Below are positions 1 to 6,799 of a DNA stretch of 13,423 bases, piece by piece. The first letter of the stretch is position 1. Every line of letters begins with the position of its first letter. The notes beneath the pieces were generated by a model. It worked only from the letters and a program-made list of their open reading frames with translations. It had not been told where the DNA came from and ran no database searches. Source of the stretch: Candidatus Alectryobacillus merdavium. Lineage in GTDB: Bacteria > Bacillota_I > Bacilli_A > RFN20 > CAG-826. The stretch is from NCBI GenBank assembly GCA_017694735.1, contig JADIMN010000171.1:1-13423 (forward strand), read 5' to 3'. Made by a program: the position numbers and the translations under genes.

Positions 1-5
1 ATATT

Positions 6-2366
6 ATGGATGTACACAATTCTCCAAATACAACCGTTTTACCTTTATTATGTGTTTCAAATGCAGTTGTTTTGCCTGGAAACGAAATTCGTTTAGAGCT
101 AAGAACATCTGATGCTTTAAGAGCATTTGATAGTGCTTATAGACAAAATTTAGATTATATTTTCGTAACAGCAATTAAAGATTCAAACAAATCTGGTGTA
201 GTAGCAAAAAGAGATTTTTCTAACCTATATAAAGTCGGTAGTCTTTGTTCGATTATAAATAGAGAAGTCGGAAGAAGCTCGATAATGGTAAAACTTTATT
301 GTGAACAACCAGTTGTTTTTGAATCTTTTTATTATAATGATAATTATTTTACTGCATCTGGTAAACCGGTAGATGTTGATGAATTTGATGAGGATCAAAC
401 TTTAATTGTTTCTTTATTTAGAAAAATTGTTGATCTATTAGGAAAACTTAGCAAAATTAGCGACTCTTTTCCAAGAAATATTTATAACAGTTTAGTAAAT
501 GGACAAGTAAAAGATAATTTTGTTTACATATTAGCAAATTATATTCCATTGTCATTCGAGGAAAAACAAAAAGTCCTTGAAACATTTTCAACTGTTAAAA
601 ATTTAGAATTTTTATTGGAAGTTTTAACTAAAGAACAAAAAATTCAAGAAATTGATGCTCAAATAGATAAAAATATGTTTGAGTCAAGCAGTAAATTGCA
701 AAAAGAGTATATTTTAAGAGAAAAACTTAAAGCCATAAAAAAAGAGCTAGGACAAGATGATTCATCTGACAATGATGATGATGCTATATTAGAAAAAATT
801 GAAAAAGAACCATATCCACAACATATTAAGGAAAAAGTAAAGGAAGAAGTTAAAAGAGCTAATATGATGCCACTTGGTTCACAAGAGGCTGCTCTTATTA
901 GAAATTATGTACAAACTTTAATATCAATACCATGGTATCAAAAAACAGAAGATGTTGATGATATCAATCTGGTGAAGCAAACGTTAGACAAAAACCATTA
1001 TGGATTAGAAAAGGTAAAAGAAAGAATTATCGAATATTTAGCAGTTAAACAGATGACTGGCAATTTAAAGTCACCAATTTTGTGTTTATATGGTCCTCCA
1101 GGAGTTGGTAAAACTTCTTTAGCAAAATCTGTTGCAGAGGCTTTAAATAGAAAATGTGTTAAGGCCAGCCTTGGTGGTATATCCGATGAAGCTGAAATTC
1201 GAGGACATAGAAGAACATATGTTGGTGCTATTCCAGGAAGAATAATTAATGGAATGAAAAAGGCTGGTGTAACAAATCCAGTATTCATTCTTGATGAAAT
1301 CGATAAATTAGTTTCCGGTGGATATCATGGCGATCCAGCTAGTGCGTTATTAGAGGTTTTAGATCCAGAACAAAACTATGCTTTTAATGATAATTACATA
1401 GAAGAACCATACGATTTATCTAATGTTTTATTTATCGCTACTGCTAATTATCTTCCAGATATTCCTGCTCCTTTAAGAGATAGATTAGAATTAATCGAAA
1501 TGAACTCTTATACAGAGCTAGAAAAGTTAGAAATTGCTAAAACACATCTTATTCCAAAAATTTTAGAAAGAAACAATATCGAAGATGACTTAATCGTTTT
1601 CAAGGATAAAGCTATTTTACATATTATTGAATTATACACTAGAGAAGCTGGAGCAAGAGAGTTAGAAAGAAAATTAGAAACAATTGTTAGAAAAATAATT
1701 GTTGAATACTTAGTTTCTAAAAACAAATCAAAAAAGATTGTAGATACAAAAGATGTAGAAAATTATTTAGGTGTTCCAATCTTTGAAAACAGTAAAAAGG
1801 AAAGCAAACATCAAGTTGGTGTAGTTACTGGTTTAGCTTATACCGAGTTTGGTGGTGATATTTTACCTATTGAAGTAACTACTTTCGCTGGTAAAGGTGG
1901 ATTAGTTTTAACTGGAAAATTAGGCGATGTAATGAAAGAATCTTGTACCATCGCTTTAGACTATGTTAGAGCTAATAGCAAAAAGTATGGAATAAAAGAT
2001 TCTGTTTTTGCTGAATCAGATATTCATGTTCACGTTCCAGAAGGAGCAGTTCCTAAAGATGGTCCTAGTGCTGGTGTAGCAATAACAGTTGCAATTATTT
2101 CTTGTTTGACTGGAAGAAAAGTTTCAAGCGATGTTGCGATGACAGGTGAGGTAACTTTAAGAGGTAATGCTCTTGCAATTGGAGGATTAAGAGAAAAAAC
2201 TTTAGCCGCTTTACGTTCTGGAATTAAAACAGTCATTGTACCTGAAGACAATAAGAAAAATGTCGAAGAATTGCCAGAAGAAGTTAAGAAAAAACTAGAT
2301 ATAGTATTTATGAAAAAAGTTGATGATGCATTAAAAATTGCATTAGTTAAGGAAGATGACAATTAA
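6..2366 (+). CDS. lon: ATP-dependent protease Lon (LonA type)
   Basis: Lon is a cytosolic AAA+ serine protease that unfolds and degrades misfolded and regulatory proteins. The 786-residue product has the full LonA plan: an N-terminal substrate-binding domain (about 10-200), a charged helical linker (about 215-290), the AAA+ module and the protease domain. Walker A GPPGVGKT is at 363-370, Walker B ends in D430-E431, and the arginine-finger segment LRDRLE follows. The protease domain carries PKDGPSAG with catalytic Ser688 and the partner Lys731 in GGLREKTLAA; their 43-residue spacing matches E. coli Ser679/Lys722. The length is normal for the family. Only 5 bases precede the ATG, so the ribosome binding site is out of view; the start is accepted because the N-terminal domain begins at the usual point (LPLL...VVLPG). 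The gene overlaps engB by 11 nt, and this pairing is also found in Bacillus (lonA-ysxC). Confidence 0.96.
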   Translation: MDVHNSPNTTVLPLLCVSNAVVLPGNEIRLELRTSDALRAFDSAYRQNLDYIFVTAIKDSNKSGVVAKRDFSNLYKVGSLCSIINREVGRSSIMVKLYCEQPVVFESFYYNDNYFTASGKPVDVDEFDEDQTLIVSLFRKIVDLLGKLSKISDSFPRNIYNSLVNGQVKDNFVYILANYIPLSFEEKQKVLETFSTVKNLEFLLEVLTKEQKIQEIDAQIDKNMFESSSKLQKEYILREKLKAIKKELGQDDSSDNDDDAILEKIEKEPYPQHIKEKVKEEVKRANMMPLGSQEAALIRNYVQTLISIPWYQKTEDVDDINLVKQTLDKNHYGLEKVKERIIEYLAVKQMTGNLKSPILCLYGPPGVGKTSLAKSVAEALNRKCVKASLGGISDEAEIRGHRRTYVGAIPGRIINGMKKAGVTNPVFILDEIDKLVSGGYHGDPASALLEVLDPEQNYAFNDNYIEEPYDLSNVLFIATANYLPDIPAPLRDRLELIEMNSYTELEKLEIAKTHLIPKILERNNIEDDLIVFKDKAILHIIELYTREAGARELERKLETIVRKIIVEYLVSKNKSKKIVDTKDVENYLGVPIFENSKKESKHQVGVVTGLAYTEFGGDILPIEVTTFAGKGGLVLTGKLGDVMKESCTIALDYVRANSKKYGIKDSVFAESDIHVHVPEGAVPKDGPSAGVAITVAIISCLTGRKVSSDVAMTGEVTLRGNALAIGGLREKTLAALRSGIKTVIVPEDNKKNVEELPEEVKKKLDIVFMKKVDDALKIALVKEDDN

Positions 2367-2940
2367 TTTTAATAACATTAAATTCGTAAAATCTTTTATC
2401 AAAAAACCTGAGGATGATTTTAATCTACCTCAGGTTGTTTTTGTCGGTAAATCTAATGTTGGAAAATCTAGTTTAATAAATAATTTAACTGGCTTTAAAA
2501 ATTTAGCTTATACTTCATCAAAACCTGGCCACACAAAGCTACTAAATTTTTTTGAAGTTGACAATAAGTTCTATTTAGTAGATGCACCTGGTTATGGGTA
2601 TAGTGCAAGTAATAAATTCTCATTTATTGAGTATTCAAAAATAATGGATGATTATTTAAATGATAATAAATATTTAAGATTTGCAGTGATTTTGATTGAT
2701 GGAAGAAGAGAATTTTCTGAAAACGATTTAGATATGATTGAATTTTTCAATTATCATAAAATAAAATTTGTGATTATTTTTACAAAAATTGACAAATTAA
2801 ATCAAAAAGAAAAATATCAAATAAAAGTACGTTTGGATTCTTTAAAAGACAAATTAAAAAATGTGAGTATATTTTATTCAAATTTTAAATTGAAAAATAA
2901 TTTAAGTGATTTTAAAGAATTTTTGACTAATAATATTTAA
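2356..2940 (+). CDS. engB: Ribosome biogenesis GTP-binding protein EngB (YsxC/YihA)
   Basis: EngB is a small TRAFAC GTPase needed for late 50S subunit assembly. The 194-residue product shows all GTPase motifs: G1 GKSNVGKS at 31-38, a G2 Thr60 in the family signature SSKPGHTKLLNFF, G3 DAPG at 76-79, and G4 TKID at 143-146. The G1 variant with Asn before VGKS and the PGxT(K/R) signature separate it from Era and Der. The ATG lies inside the end of lon, 11 nt of overlap. The only SD-like element is AAGGA at 2349-2353, just 2 nt from the ATG, so translational coupling to lon is likely (inference). No other in-frame start would keep the N-terminal strand. Length and N-terminus agree with the family. 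Confidence 0.95.
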   Translation: MTINFNNIKFVKSFIKKPEDDFNLPQVVFVGKSNVGKSSLINNLTGFKNLAYTSSKPGHTKLLNFFEVDNKFYLVDAPGYGYSASNKFSFIEYSKIMDDYLNDNKYLRFAVILIDGRREFSENDLDMIEFFNYHKIKFVIIFTKIDKLNQKEKYQIKVRLDSLKDKLKNVSIFYSNFKLKNNLSDFKEFLTNNI

Positions 2941-2964
2941 AGTTAATAAAAAAACCTTTATAAT
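2936..2964 (+). promoter_or_regulatory. Sigma-A-type promoter for the T-box/valS transcript
   Basis: A -10 hexamer TATAAT lies at 2959-2964 and a -35-like TTTAAA (4 of 6 consensus positions) at 2936-2941, separated by 17 nt. The -35 overlaps the engB stop codon. Transcription would start near 2971, just before the first T-box helix, which supports the call. No terminator is visible after engB, so read-through from lon-engB is also possible. Confidence 0.7.
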
Positions 2965-2970
2965 AATATC

Positions 2971-3168
2971 GTCTTAAAGAAGAAGTATTTAGTTTTTTAT
3001 TAAGAGAGCTATTGGTTGGTGAAAAATAGTTAAATTGCTAAAGAAGGGTCGCTTTAATAAAAAAAGAACCGTTTGTTGCGTTAAAACTAGTAATGAAGTG
3101 TAATTAAATTTATTTTTAATTAAATTAAGGTGGTACCACGGTCATTCGTCCTTAATGGTACTTTTTTT
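2971..3168 (+). ncRNA. T-box riboswitch, valine-specific, upstream of valS
   Basis: This leader senses uncharged tRNA-Val and permits valS transcription when valine charging is low. The T-box sequence AAGGTGGTACCACGG is at 3127-3141. Stem I closes with TTAAAG 2974-2979 / CTTTAA 3052-3057. Its upper helix is TTTAG 2988-2992 / CTAAA 3038-3042, flanked by the conserved loop-E bases AGTA (2984-2987) and GAA (3043-3045). The specifier loop then holds GGGTCG, with the Val codon GTC at 3048-3050. A distal hairpin CTATT 3009-3013 / AATAG 3025-3029 encloses GGTTGGTG. A further 8-bp helix is TAATTAAA 3101-3108 / TTTAATTA 3115-3122. The bulge TGGT would pair with an ACCA tRNA end, as expected for the A73 discriminator of tRNA-Val. 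Pairings were found by eye, not by folding software. Confidence 0.93.
3124..3168 (+). terminator. T-box antiterminator/terminator switch
   Basis: The antiterminator pairs ATTAAGG 3124-3130 with CCTTAAT 3150-3156 and ACG 3138-3140 with CGT 3147-3149, leaving the 7-nt tRNA-binding bulge TGGTACC (3131-3137). The competing terminator pairs GTACCA 3133-3138 with TGGTAC 3156-3161, followed directly by seven T at 3162-3168. The two forms share 3133-3138 and 3156, so they exclude each other. The terminator stem is short, only 6 bp by eye. Confidence 0.78.
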
Positions 3169-3185
3169 ATTTTTAGGAGGAAAAT

Positions 3186-5768
3186 ATGCTAGAAAAACAT
3201 TATGACCATAAAATAGTAGAACAAGGAAAATATAAAAATTGGAAAGAAAAAGGTTATTTTACTTCTGGGGATATTAGTAAACAAAAATTTTCGATGGTAA
3301 TTCCGCCACCTAATGTAACTGGTAAATTACATATGGGACATGCTTTTAATACTACTGTACAAGATATTATTGCTAGATATAAAAAAGCATGTGGTTATGA
3401 TGTTTTATGGCTTCCTGGAATGGATCATGCTGGAATTGCTACACAAGCAAAAGTTGAAGCGATGCTACGAGAAAAAGGTATTTCTAGATATGATTTAGGG
3501 CGTGAAGGTCTTATAAACGAAATTTGGAAATGGAAAAATTCTTTTGCAGAAAAGATACATGAGCAATGGGAAAAAATGGGTCTTATGCTCGATTATACAA
3601 AAGAGAGCTTTACTCTTGATGAAAATCTAAGCAAAGCAGTAAACCATGTTTTTAAGGTTATGTATGATGAGGGTTTAATTTATCAAGGCGAAAGAATTAT
3701 TAATTGGGACCCTGTTCAACAAACTGCTTTATCAAATATTGAAGTAATTCATAAAAATATAAAAGGTGAATTTTATTACTTTAAATATAAGGTTGTTGAT
3801 TCAAATGATGAATTAATAGTTGCAACAACTCGTCCGGAGACGATGTTTGGTGATGTTTGTTTAAATGTAAATCCAAAAGATGAAAGATATAAAAAATTTA
3901 TTGGAAAAAAGGCAATAAACCCTGCAAATAACGAAGAATTACCAATTATAGCTGATAGTTATGTTGACATATCTTTTGGAACTGGTGTTATGAAGTGTAC
4001 ACCAGCTCATGATCCAAACGATTACGTTATTGGGAAAAAATACAATTTACCTCATCCTATTTGTATTAACAAAGATGGAACGATGAATGAGTTAGCTGGA
4101 GAATTTAATCATTTAGATCGTTTTGAGTGTAGAAAAAAATTAGTCGAAAAAATAAAAAATGAAGGAAATTTAGTTAAAATAGAAAAAATTACTCATTCTG
4201 TTGGTCATAGTGAAAGAAGTAATGCAATAGTAGAGCCATATTTATCAAAACAATGGTTTATTAAAATGAAACCATTAGCTGAAAAATCCATTAAATATCA
4301 AGCGGGTAAGGATAAAGTAGAATTTATTCCTTCAAGATTCAACAAAGTCTTTTTACAATGGATGGAAAATATTGACGATTGGTGTATATCTAGACAATTA
4401 TGGTGGGGACATAGAATTCCAGTATATTACCATAAAATAAGTGGTGAAATTCTTGTAAGTGAAAACCCTCCAAAAGACATAGAAAATTATAGACAAGATG
4501 AAGATGTTTTAGATACTTGGTTTTCAAGTGCTCTTTGGCCATTTTCAACATTAGGTTGGCCTGAAAACACAGAATTATATAAAAGATATTTTCCAACAGA
4601 TTTATTAGTTACCGCCTATGATATTATTTTCTTCTGGGTTTCTAGAATGATTAATCAATCTTTAAATTTAACTGGGAAAAAACCTTTCGATAAGGTATTA
4701 ATTCATGGATTAATTAGAGACGCTAGCGGTAAGAAAATGAGTAAATCTTTAAACAACGGAATCGATCCAATCGATGTGATTGATAAATTTGGAGTTGATG
4801 CTTTTAGGTATTATTTGGCTACATCTACAACTCCAGGTCTTGATACAAGATATAATGAAATTAAGATTGAAAGCAGTGTAAATTTCTTAAACAAAATATG
4901 GAATGCAGCAAGATATATTCTATTAAATGTAGAAAACATTAAAGTAAATGAAATTAATTTAGATAAAATAGATATTTTTGATAAGTATATTTTAACAAAG
5001 TTGCAAGATACTATTAATAATGTTACCAAGAATATGGAAAAATATAATCTTGGTACTGCCTCAACTAATTTATATAATTTCATATACGAAGATTTTTGTA
5101 GCTTTTATATTGAAACTTGTAAATATTATTTTAAGAATTCCGAAATTGAAATTATTGACAATAAGAAGGCTATTTTATTATATGGACTAAAATCCATAAT
5201 TATGATGATTTATCCATATTCACCATTTATTAGTGAGGAATTATATTTAAATTTACCAGAACATAAAAAATCCATAATGCTTGAAAGTTATCCTATAGTT
5301 AATAAAAAGTTTATTTTCAAAAACGTAAAGAAGGATGTCGAACTTTTAAGAAAAGTTATTGCTGATATTAGATCTTACAAAACAAATAATAAGTTAAATC
5401 AAAACGATAAAATATCATTAAGAATTACAACCGATTTAAATCTTGATTGTGATTTTTACAACATTTTAAAAGATTTTGTTAAATGTGATGATTTTATAAT
5501 CGATAATATTGCTTATAAGGCTACATCTTTAATTTATCCAAATTTTATTGTTTATGTATTAGATAGTTTTGATAAAGCTCAAAGATTGGAAAAATTAAAA
5601 GCAGAACTTGCTAGTGAAGAATTTGAAATTCAAAGATGCGAAAATCTACTTAAGAATGAAAAATTTGTGTCTAAAGCACCAAAAGAAAAAGTTGAATTAG
5701 AAAGAGAAAAATTGAAAAATCATCTTGAAATTAAAGCAAAAATTTTAGAAAAAATTGAAAATTTATAG
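3186..5768 (+). CDS. valS: Valyl-tRNA synthetase
   Basis: ValRS is a cytosolic class Ia synthetase that charges tRNA-Val and edits mischarged Thr. The 860-residue product carries PPPNVTGKLHMGHA with the HIGH-type signature HMGH at 49-52. The CP1 editing domain includes TTRPE at 214-218 and TPAHDPND. The catalytic fold resumes with DWCISRQLWWGHRIP, DVLDTWFSSALWPFS and KMSKS at 517-521. An anticodon-binding helical domain follows, then a charged C-terminal coiled-coil arm (about 796-860) typical of ValRS. That arm and the ValRS-type editing motifs argue against IleRS or LeuRS. Length is slightly below B. subtilis ValRS. The start has a strong SD, AGGAGG at 3175-3180, 5 nt from the ATG. The gene is controlled by the T-box directly upstream. 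The stop is TAG. Confidence 0.97.
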   Translation: MLEKHYDHKIVEQGKYKNWKEKGYFTSGDISKQKFSMVIPPPNVTGKLHMGHAFNTTVQDIIARYKKACGYDVLWLPGMDHAGIATQAKVEAMLREKGISRYDLGREGLINEIWKWKNSFAEKIHEQWEKMGLMLDYTKESFTLDENLSKAVNHVFKVMYDEGLIYQGERIINWDPVQQTALSNIEVIHKNIKGEFYYFKYKVVDSNDELIVATTRPETMFGDVCLNVNPKDERYKKFIGKKAINPANNEELPIIADSYVDISFGTGVMKCTPAHDPNDYVIGKKYNLPHPICINKDGTMNELAGEFNHLDRFECRKKLVEKIKNEGNLVKIEKITHSVGHSERSNAIVEPYLSKQWFIKMKPLAEKSIKYQAGKDKVEFIPSRFNKVFLQWMENIDDWCISRQLWWGHRIPVYYHKISGEILVSENPPKDIENYRQDEDVLDTWFSSALWPFSTLGWPENTELYKRYFPTDLLVTAYDIIFFWVSRMINQSLNLTGKKPFDKVLIHGLIRDASGKKMSKSLNNGIDPIDVIDKFGVDAFRYYLATSTTPGLDTRYNEIKIESSVNFLNKIWNAARYILLNVENIKVNEINLDKIDIFDKYILTKLQDTINNVTKNMEKYNLGTASTNLYNFIYEDFCSFYIETCKYYFKNSEIEIIDNKKAILLYGLKSIIMMIYPYSPFISEELYLNLPEHKKSIMLESYPIVNKKFIFKNVKKDVELLRKVIADIRSYKTNNKLNQNDKISLRITTDLNLDCDFYNILKDFVKCDDFIIDNIAYKATSLIYPNFIVYVLDSFDKAQRLEKLKAELASEEFEIQRCENLLKNEKFVSKAPKEKVELEREKLKNHLEIKAKILEKIENL

Positions 5769-5773
5769 AAATT

Positions 5774-5827
5774 CTTAATTTCGCATACGACTTATTTAGT
5801 AAGGAGGTAAAGTATGCGAGAATTAAG
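5774..5827 (+). promoter_or_regulatory. Imperfect hairpin enclosing the SD and start codon of the small peptide gene
   Basis: The arm CTTAATTTCGCATAC (5774-5788) is complementary to 5812-5827. TCGCATAC pairs with GTATGCGA (8 bp), G5820 is bulged, and CTTAATT pairs with AATTAAG (7 bp). The 23-nt loop (5789-5811) holds the perfect SD AAGGAGGT at 5801-5808. The ATG at 5814-5816 sits in the stem. The hairpin begins 5 nt after the valS stop and has no T-run after it, so it is not a standard intrinsic terminator. Control of initiation is inference. Confidence 0.7.
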
Positions 5828-5987
5828 TTTATATGAAACAAAGCAAATTAAAGTCGGAGAAGGGCTAACTATTTCAGCAGTTATGGCGATTTTAATCACT
5901 GCAGTTATTGCTGTAATTGTCTATAGATTGTTTTTATCGTCAAGTGCAAAGGTTACAATTCCTGGTGGTTTTAAATTTGAATGGTAA
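5814..5987 (+). CDS. Small single-span peptide with double-glycine-like leader (unrecognised)
   Basis: This 57-residue gene begins with ATG 6 nt after a perfect SD, AAGGAGGT, and ends with TAA. I cannot assign a function. The N-terminus MRELSLYETKQIKVG aligns with the double-glycine leader pattern of bacteriocin and peptide-pheromone precursors: L at -12, S at -11, E at -8, I at -4 and G at -1, taking cleavage after Gly15. Position -2 is Val rather than Gly, and -7 is Thr rather than Leu. The remaining 42 residues have one strongly hydrophobic stretch (about 18-41, rich in I, V, A) and a tail SSSAKVTIPGGFKFEW. It could be a bacteriocin-like or signalling peptide, or simply a small membrane protein. 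No dedicated C39-peptidase transporter or immunity gene is visible here. It lies between valS and radC, and radC follows after 3 nt. Confidence 0.8.
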   Translation: MRELSLYETKQIKVGEGLTISAVMAILITAVIAVIVYRLFLSSSAKVTIPGGFKFEW

Positions 5988-5990
5988 TGG

Positions 5991-6662
5991 ATGAATATAA
6001 AAGAGATTCCATTAATAGAAAGACCTAGAGAAAAGGCTTTTTTGAAAGGGGTAAATTCATTAAATAATTATGAATTATTAGCAATAATTATCGGTAGTGG
6101 AGTTAAAAATAAAAACGCCATTGAAATTTCGTCTGAATTAATTAATTATTTTAATGGATTATCAAATTTATTTGAGCAAAGTTATATTGAATTGTCAAAA
6201 ATAAAGGGTTTAAGTAAGGTTAAATCATTAAAATTAAATGCTTTTTTTGAACTATGCAAAAGAAAAGAAGAAATTGCTTATCTCGAAAGTTATGACAGAT
6301 TCAACATTCAAAATTTTGTTAAAAAAATTAGAAAATATATTCTAAATTATCAAATCGAAAACCTTATTATTGTTACTTTAAATAACAAAAATAAAGTTCT
6401 TTGTATTAAAAATATCGATTTTAACGAAAAAAGAATTAAAGTAAGTTGTTTTGATGTAATAAAATTTGTAATTCAGAACGGAGCAATAAAATTTATAGTT
6501 GTTCACAATCATTCCGGAAATTTAATTGAACCATCACTTGAAGACTTAAATTATGCAAAAACATTACAAACTGAGGCAAAAAAATTTAATTTAAATTTAA
6601 TTGATAGTATAATTTTAAACAGAGAAGATTATTTTTCATTTTTTGAAGAAAACCTTCTGTAA
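5991..6662 (+). CDS. radC: RadC family JAB/MPN-domain protein (divergent)
   Basis: RadC-family proteins combine an N-terminal helix-hairpin-helix region with a JAB1/MPN metal-binding domain. Their role is unsettled; the old DNA-repair assignment is weak. The 223-residue product has the family N-terminus RPREKAFLKGVNSLNNYELL, an HhH-like segment IKGLSKVKSLKLNAFFEL, and a C-terminal MPN domain. The metal motif reads HNHSGNLIEPSLED (H172, H174, D185). The usual Pro after HNH is missing, but the H-x-H-x10-D spacing is kept, and Glu123 is a candidate for the upstream acidic residue. The usual DH of the LLDHxxIG segment is DS here. Length is typical. No SD precedes the ATG, which is 3 nt after the small peptide's stop, so translation probably depends on coupling to it. 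RadC in the valS-to-rplU interval matches the Bacillus order. Confidence 0.9.
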   Translation: MNIKEIPLIERPREKAFLKGVNSLNNYELLAIIIGSGVKNKNAIEISSELINYFNGLSNLFEQSYIELSKIKGLSKVKSLKLNAFFELCKRKEEIAYLESYDRFNIQNFVKKIRKYILNYQIENLIIVTLNNKNKVLCIKNIDFNEKRIKVSCFDVIKFVIQNGAIKFIVVHNHSGNLIEPSLEDLNYAKTLQTEAKKFNLNLIDSIILNREDYFSFFEENLL

Positions 6663-6668
6663 TATTAC

Positions 6669-6697
6669 TTTACTTTTATATAAAAGTATGATATTTT
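6669..6697 (+). promoter_or_regulatory. Promoter of the rplU-prp-rpmA operon
   Basis: A -35-like TTTACT (6669-6674; 4 of 6 consensus positions) and an extended -10 TG-A-TATTTT (TG at 6689-6690, hexamer 6692-6697) are 17 nt apart. The predicted start, near 6704, coincides with the first base of the leader hairpin. Both hexamers are imperfect, so the call rests on spacing, the TG extension and the position of the leader. Confidence 0.6.
6671..6688. repeat. Perfect 18-nt palindrome in the rplU promoter
   Basis: TACTTTTATATAAAAGTA is identical to its reverse complement. It covers the end of the -35 and most of the spacer of the predicted rplU promoter, and begins 9 nt after the radC stop codon. 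It could be an operator for a dimeric repressor or the remains of a weak radC terminator. It contains only two G/C pairs and is not followed by a clean T-run, so terminator function is doubtful. Confidence 0.6.
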
Positions 6698-6703
6698 ATT
6701 TAC

Positions 6704-6799
6704 GTTGTCGTCCCAAAGACTACAACCGCATTTATAAGGTTATTAAAAATACATTTGTATTGCCTTACTAGCGAGTACTTAGAAAAAGGGAGGAAAAAT
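6704..6799 (+). ncRNA. Structured 5' leader of rplU (L21-leader-like)
   Basis: Two hairpins can be drawn. The first pairs GTTGT 6704-6708 with ACAAC 6722-6726, and GTC 6710-6712 with GAC 6718-6720. The second is a tiered stem: CGC 6727-6729 / GCG 6771-6773, TAAGG 6735-6739 / CCTTA 6763-6767, AATAC 6748-6752 / GTATT 6757-6761. The leader ends with the SD GGGAGG at 6788-6793. Structured leaders upstream of rplU are known in Bacillota (Rfam L21_leader), where autogenous control is presumed. Membership in that Rfam family is inferred from position and structure, not from a search. Confidence 0.68.

Noticed and set aside
998..1288. Minus-strand open frame of 96 codons, and similar minus-strand frames inside lon, valS, secDF and recJ.
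   Set aside because: They lie opposite well-supported genes, have no recognisable motifs or SD, and are explained by AT-rich codon bias.
5987..5989. ATG overlapping the small peptide stop as an alternative radC start.
   Set aside because: It is in a different frame from the RadC protein.
6755..6799. Longer rplU reading from a TTG start giving an extra 15 residues (MYCLTSEYLEKGRKN).
   Set aside because: It would put the leader helices and the SD GGGAGG inside the coding region; L21 proteins begin at MYAIIETGGKQ.
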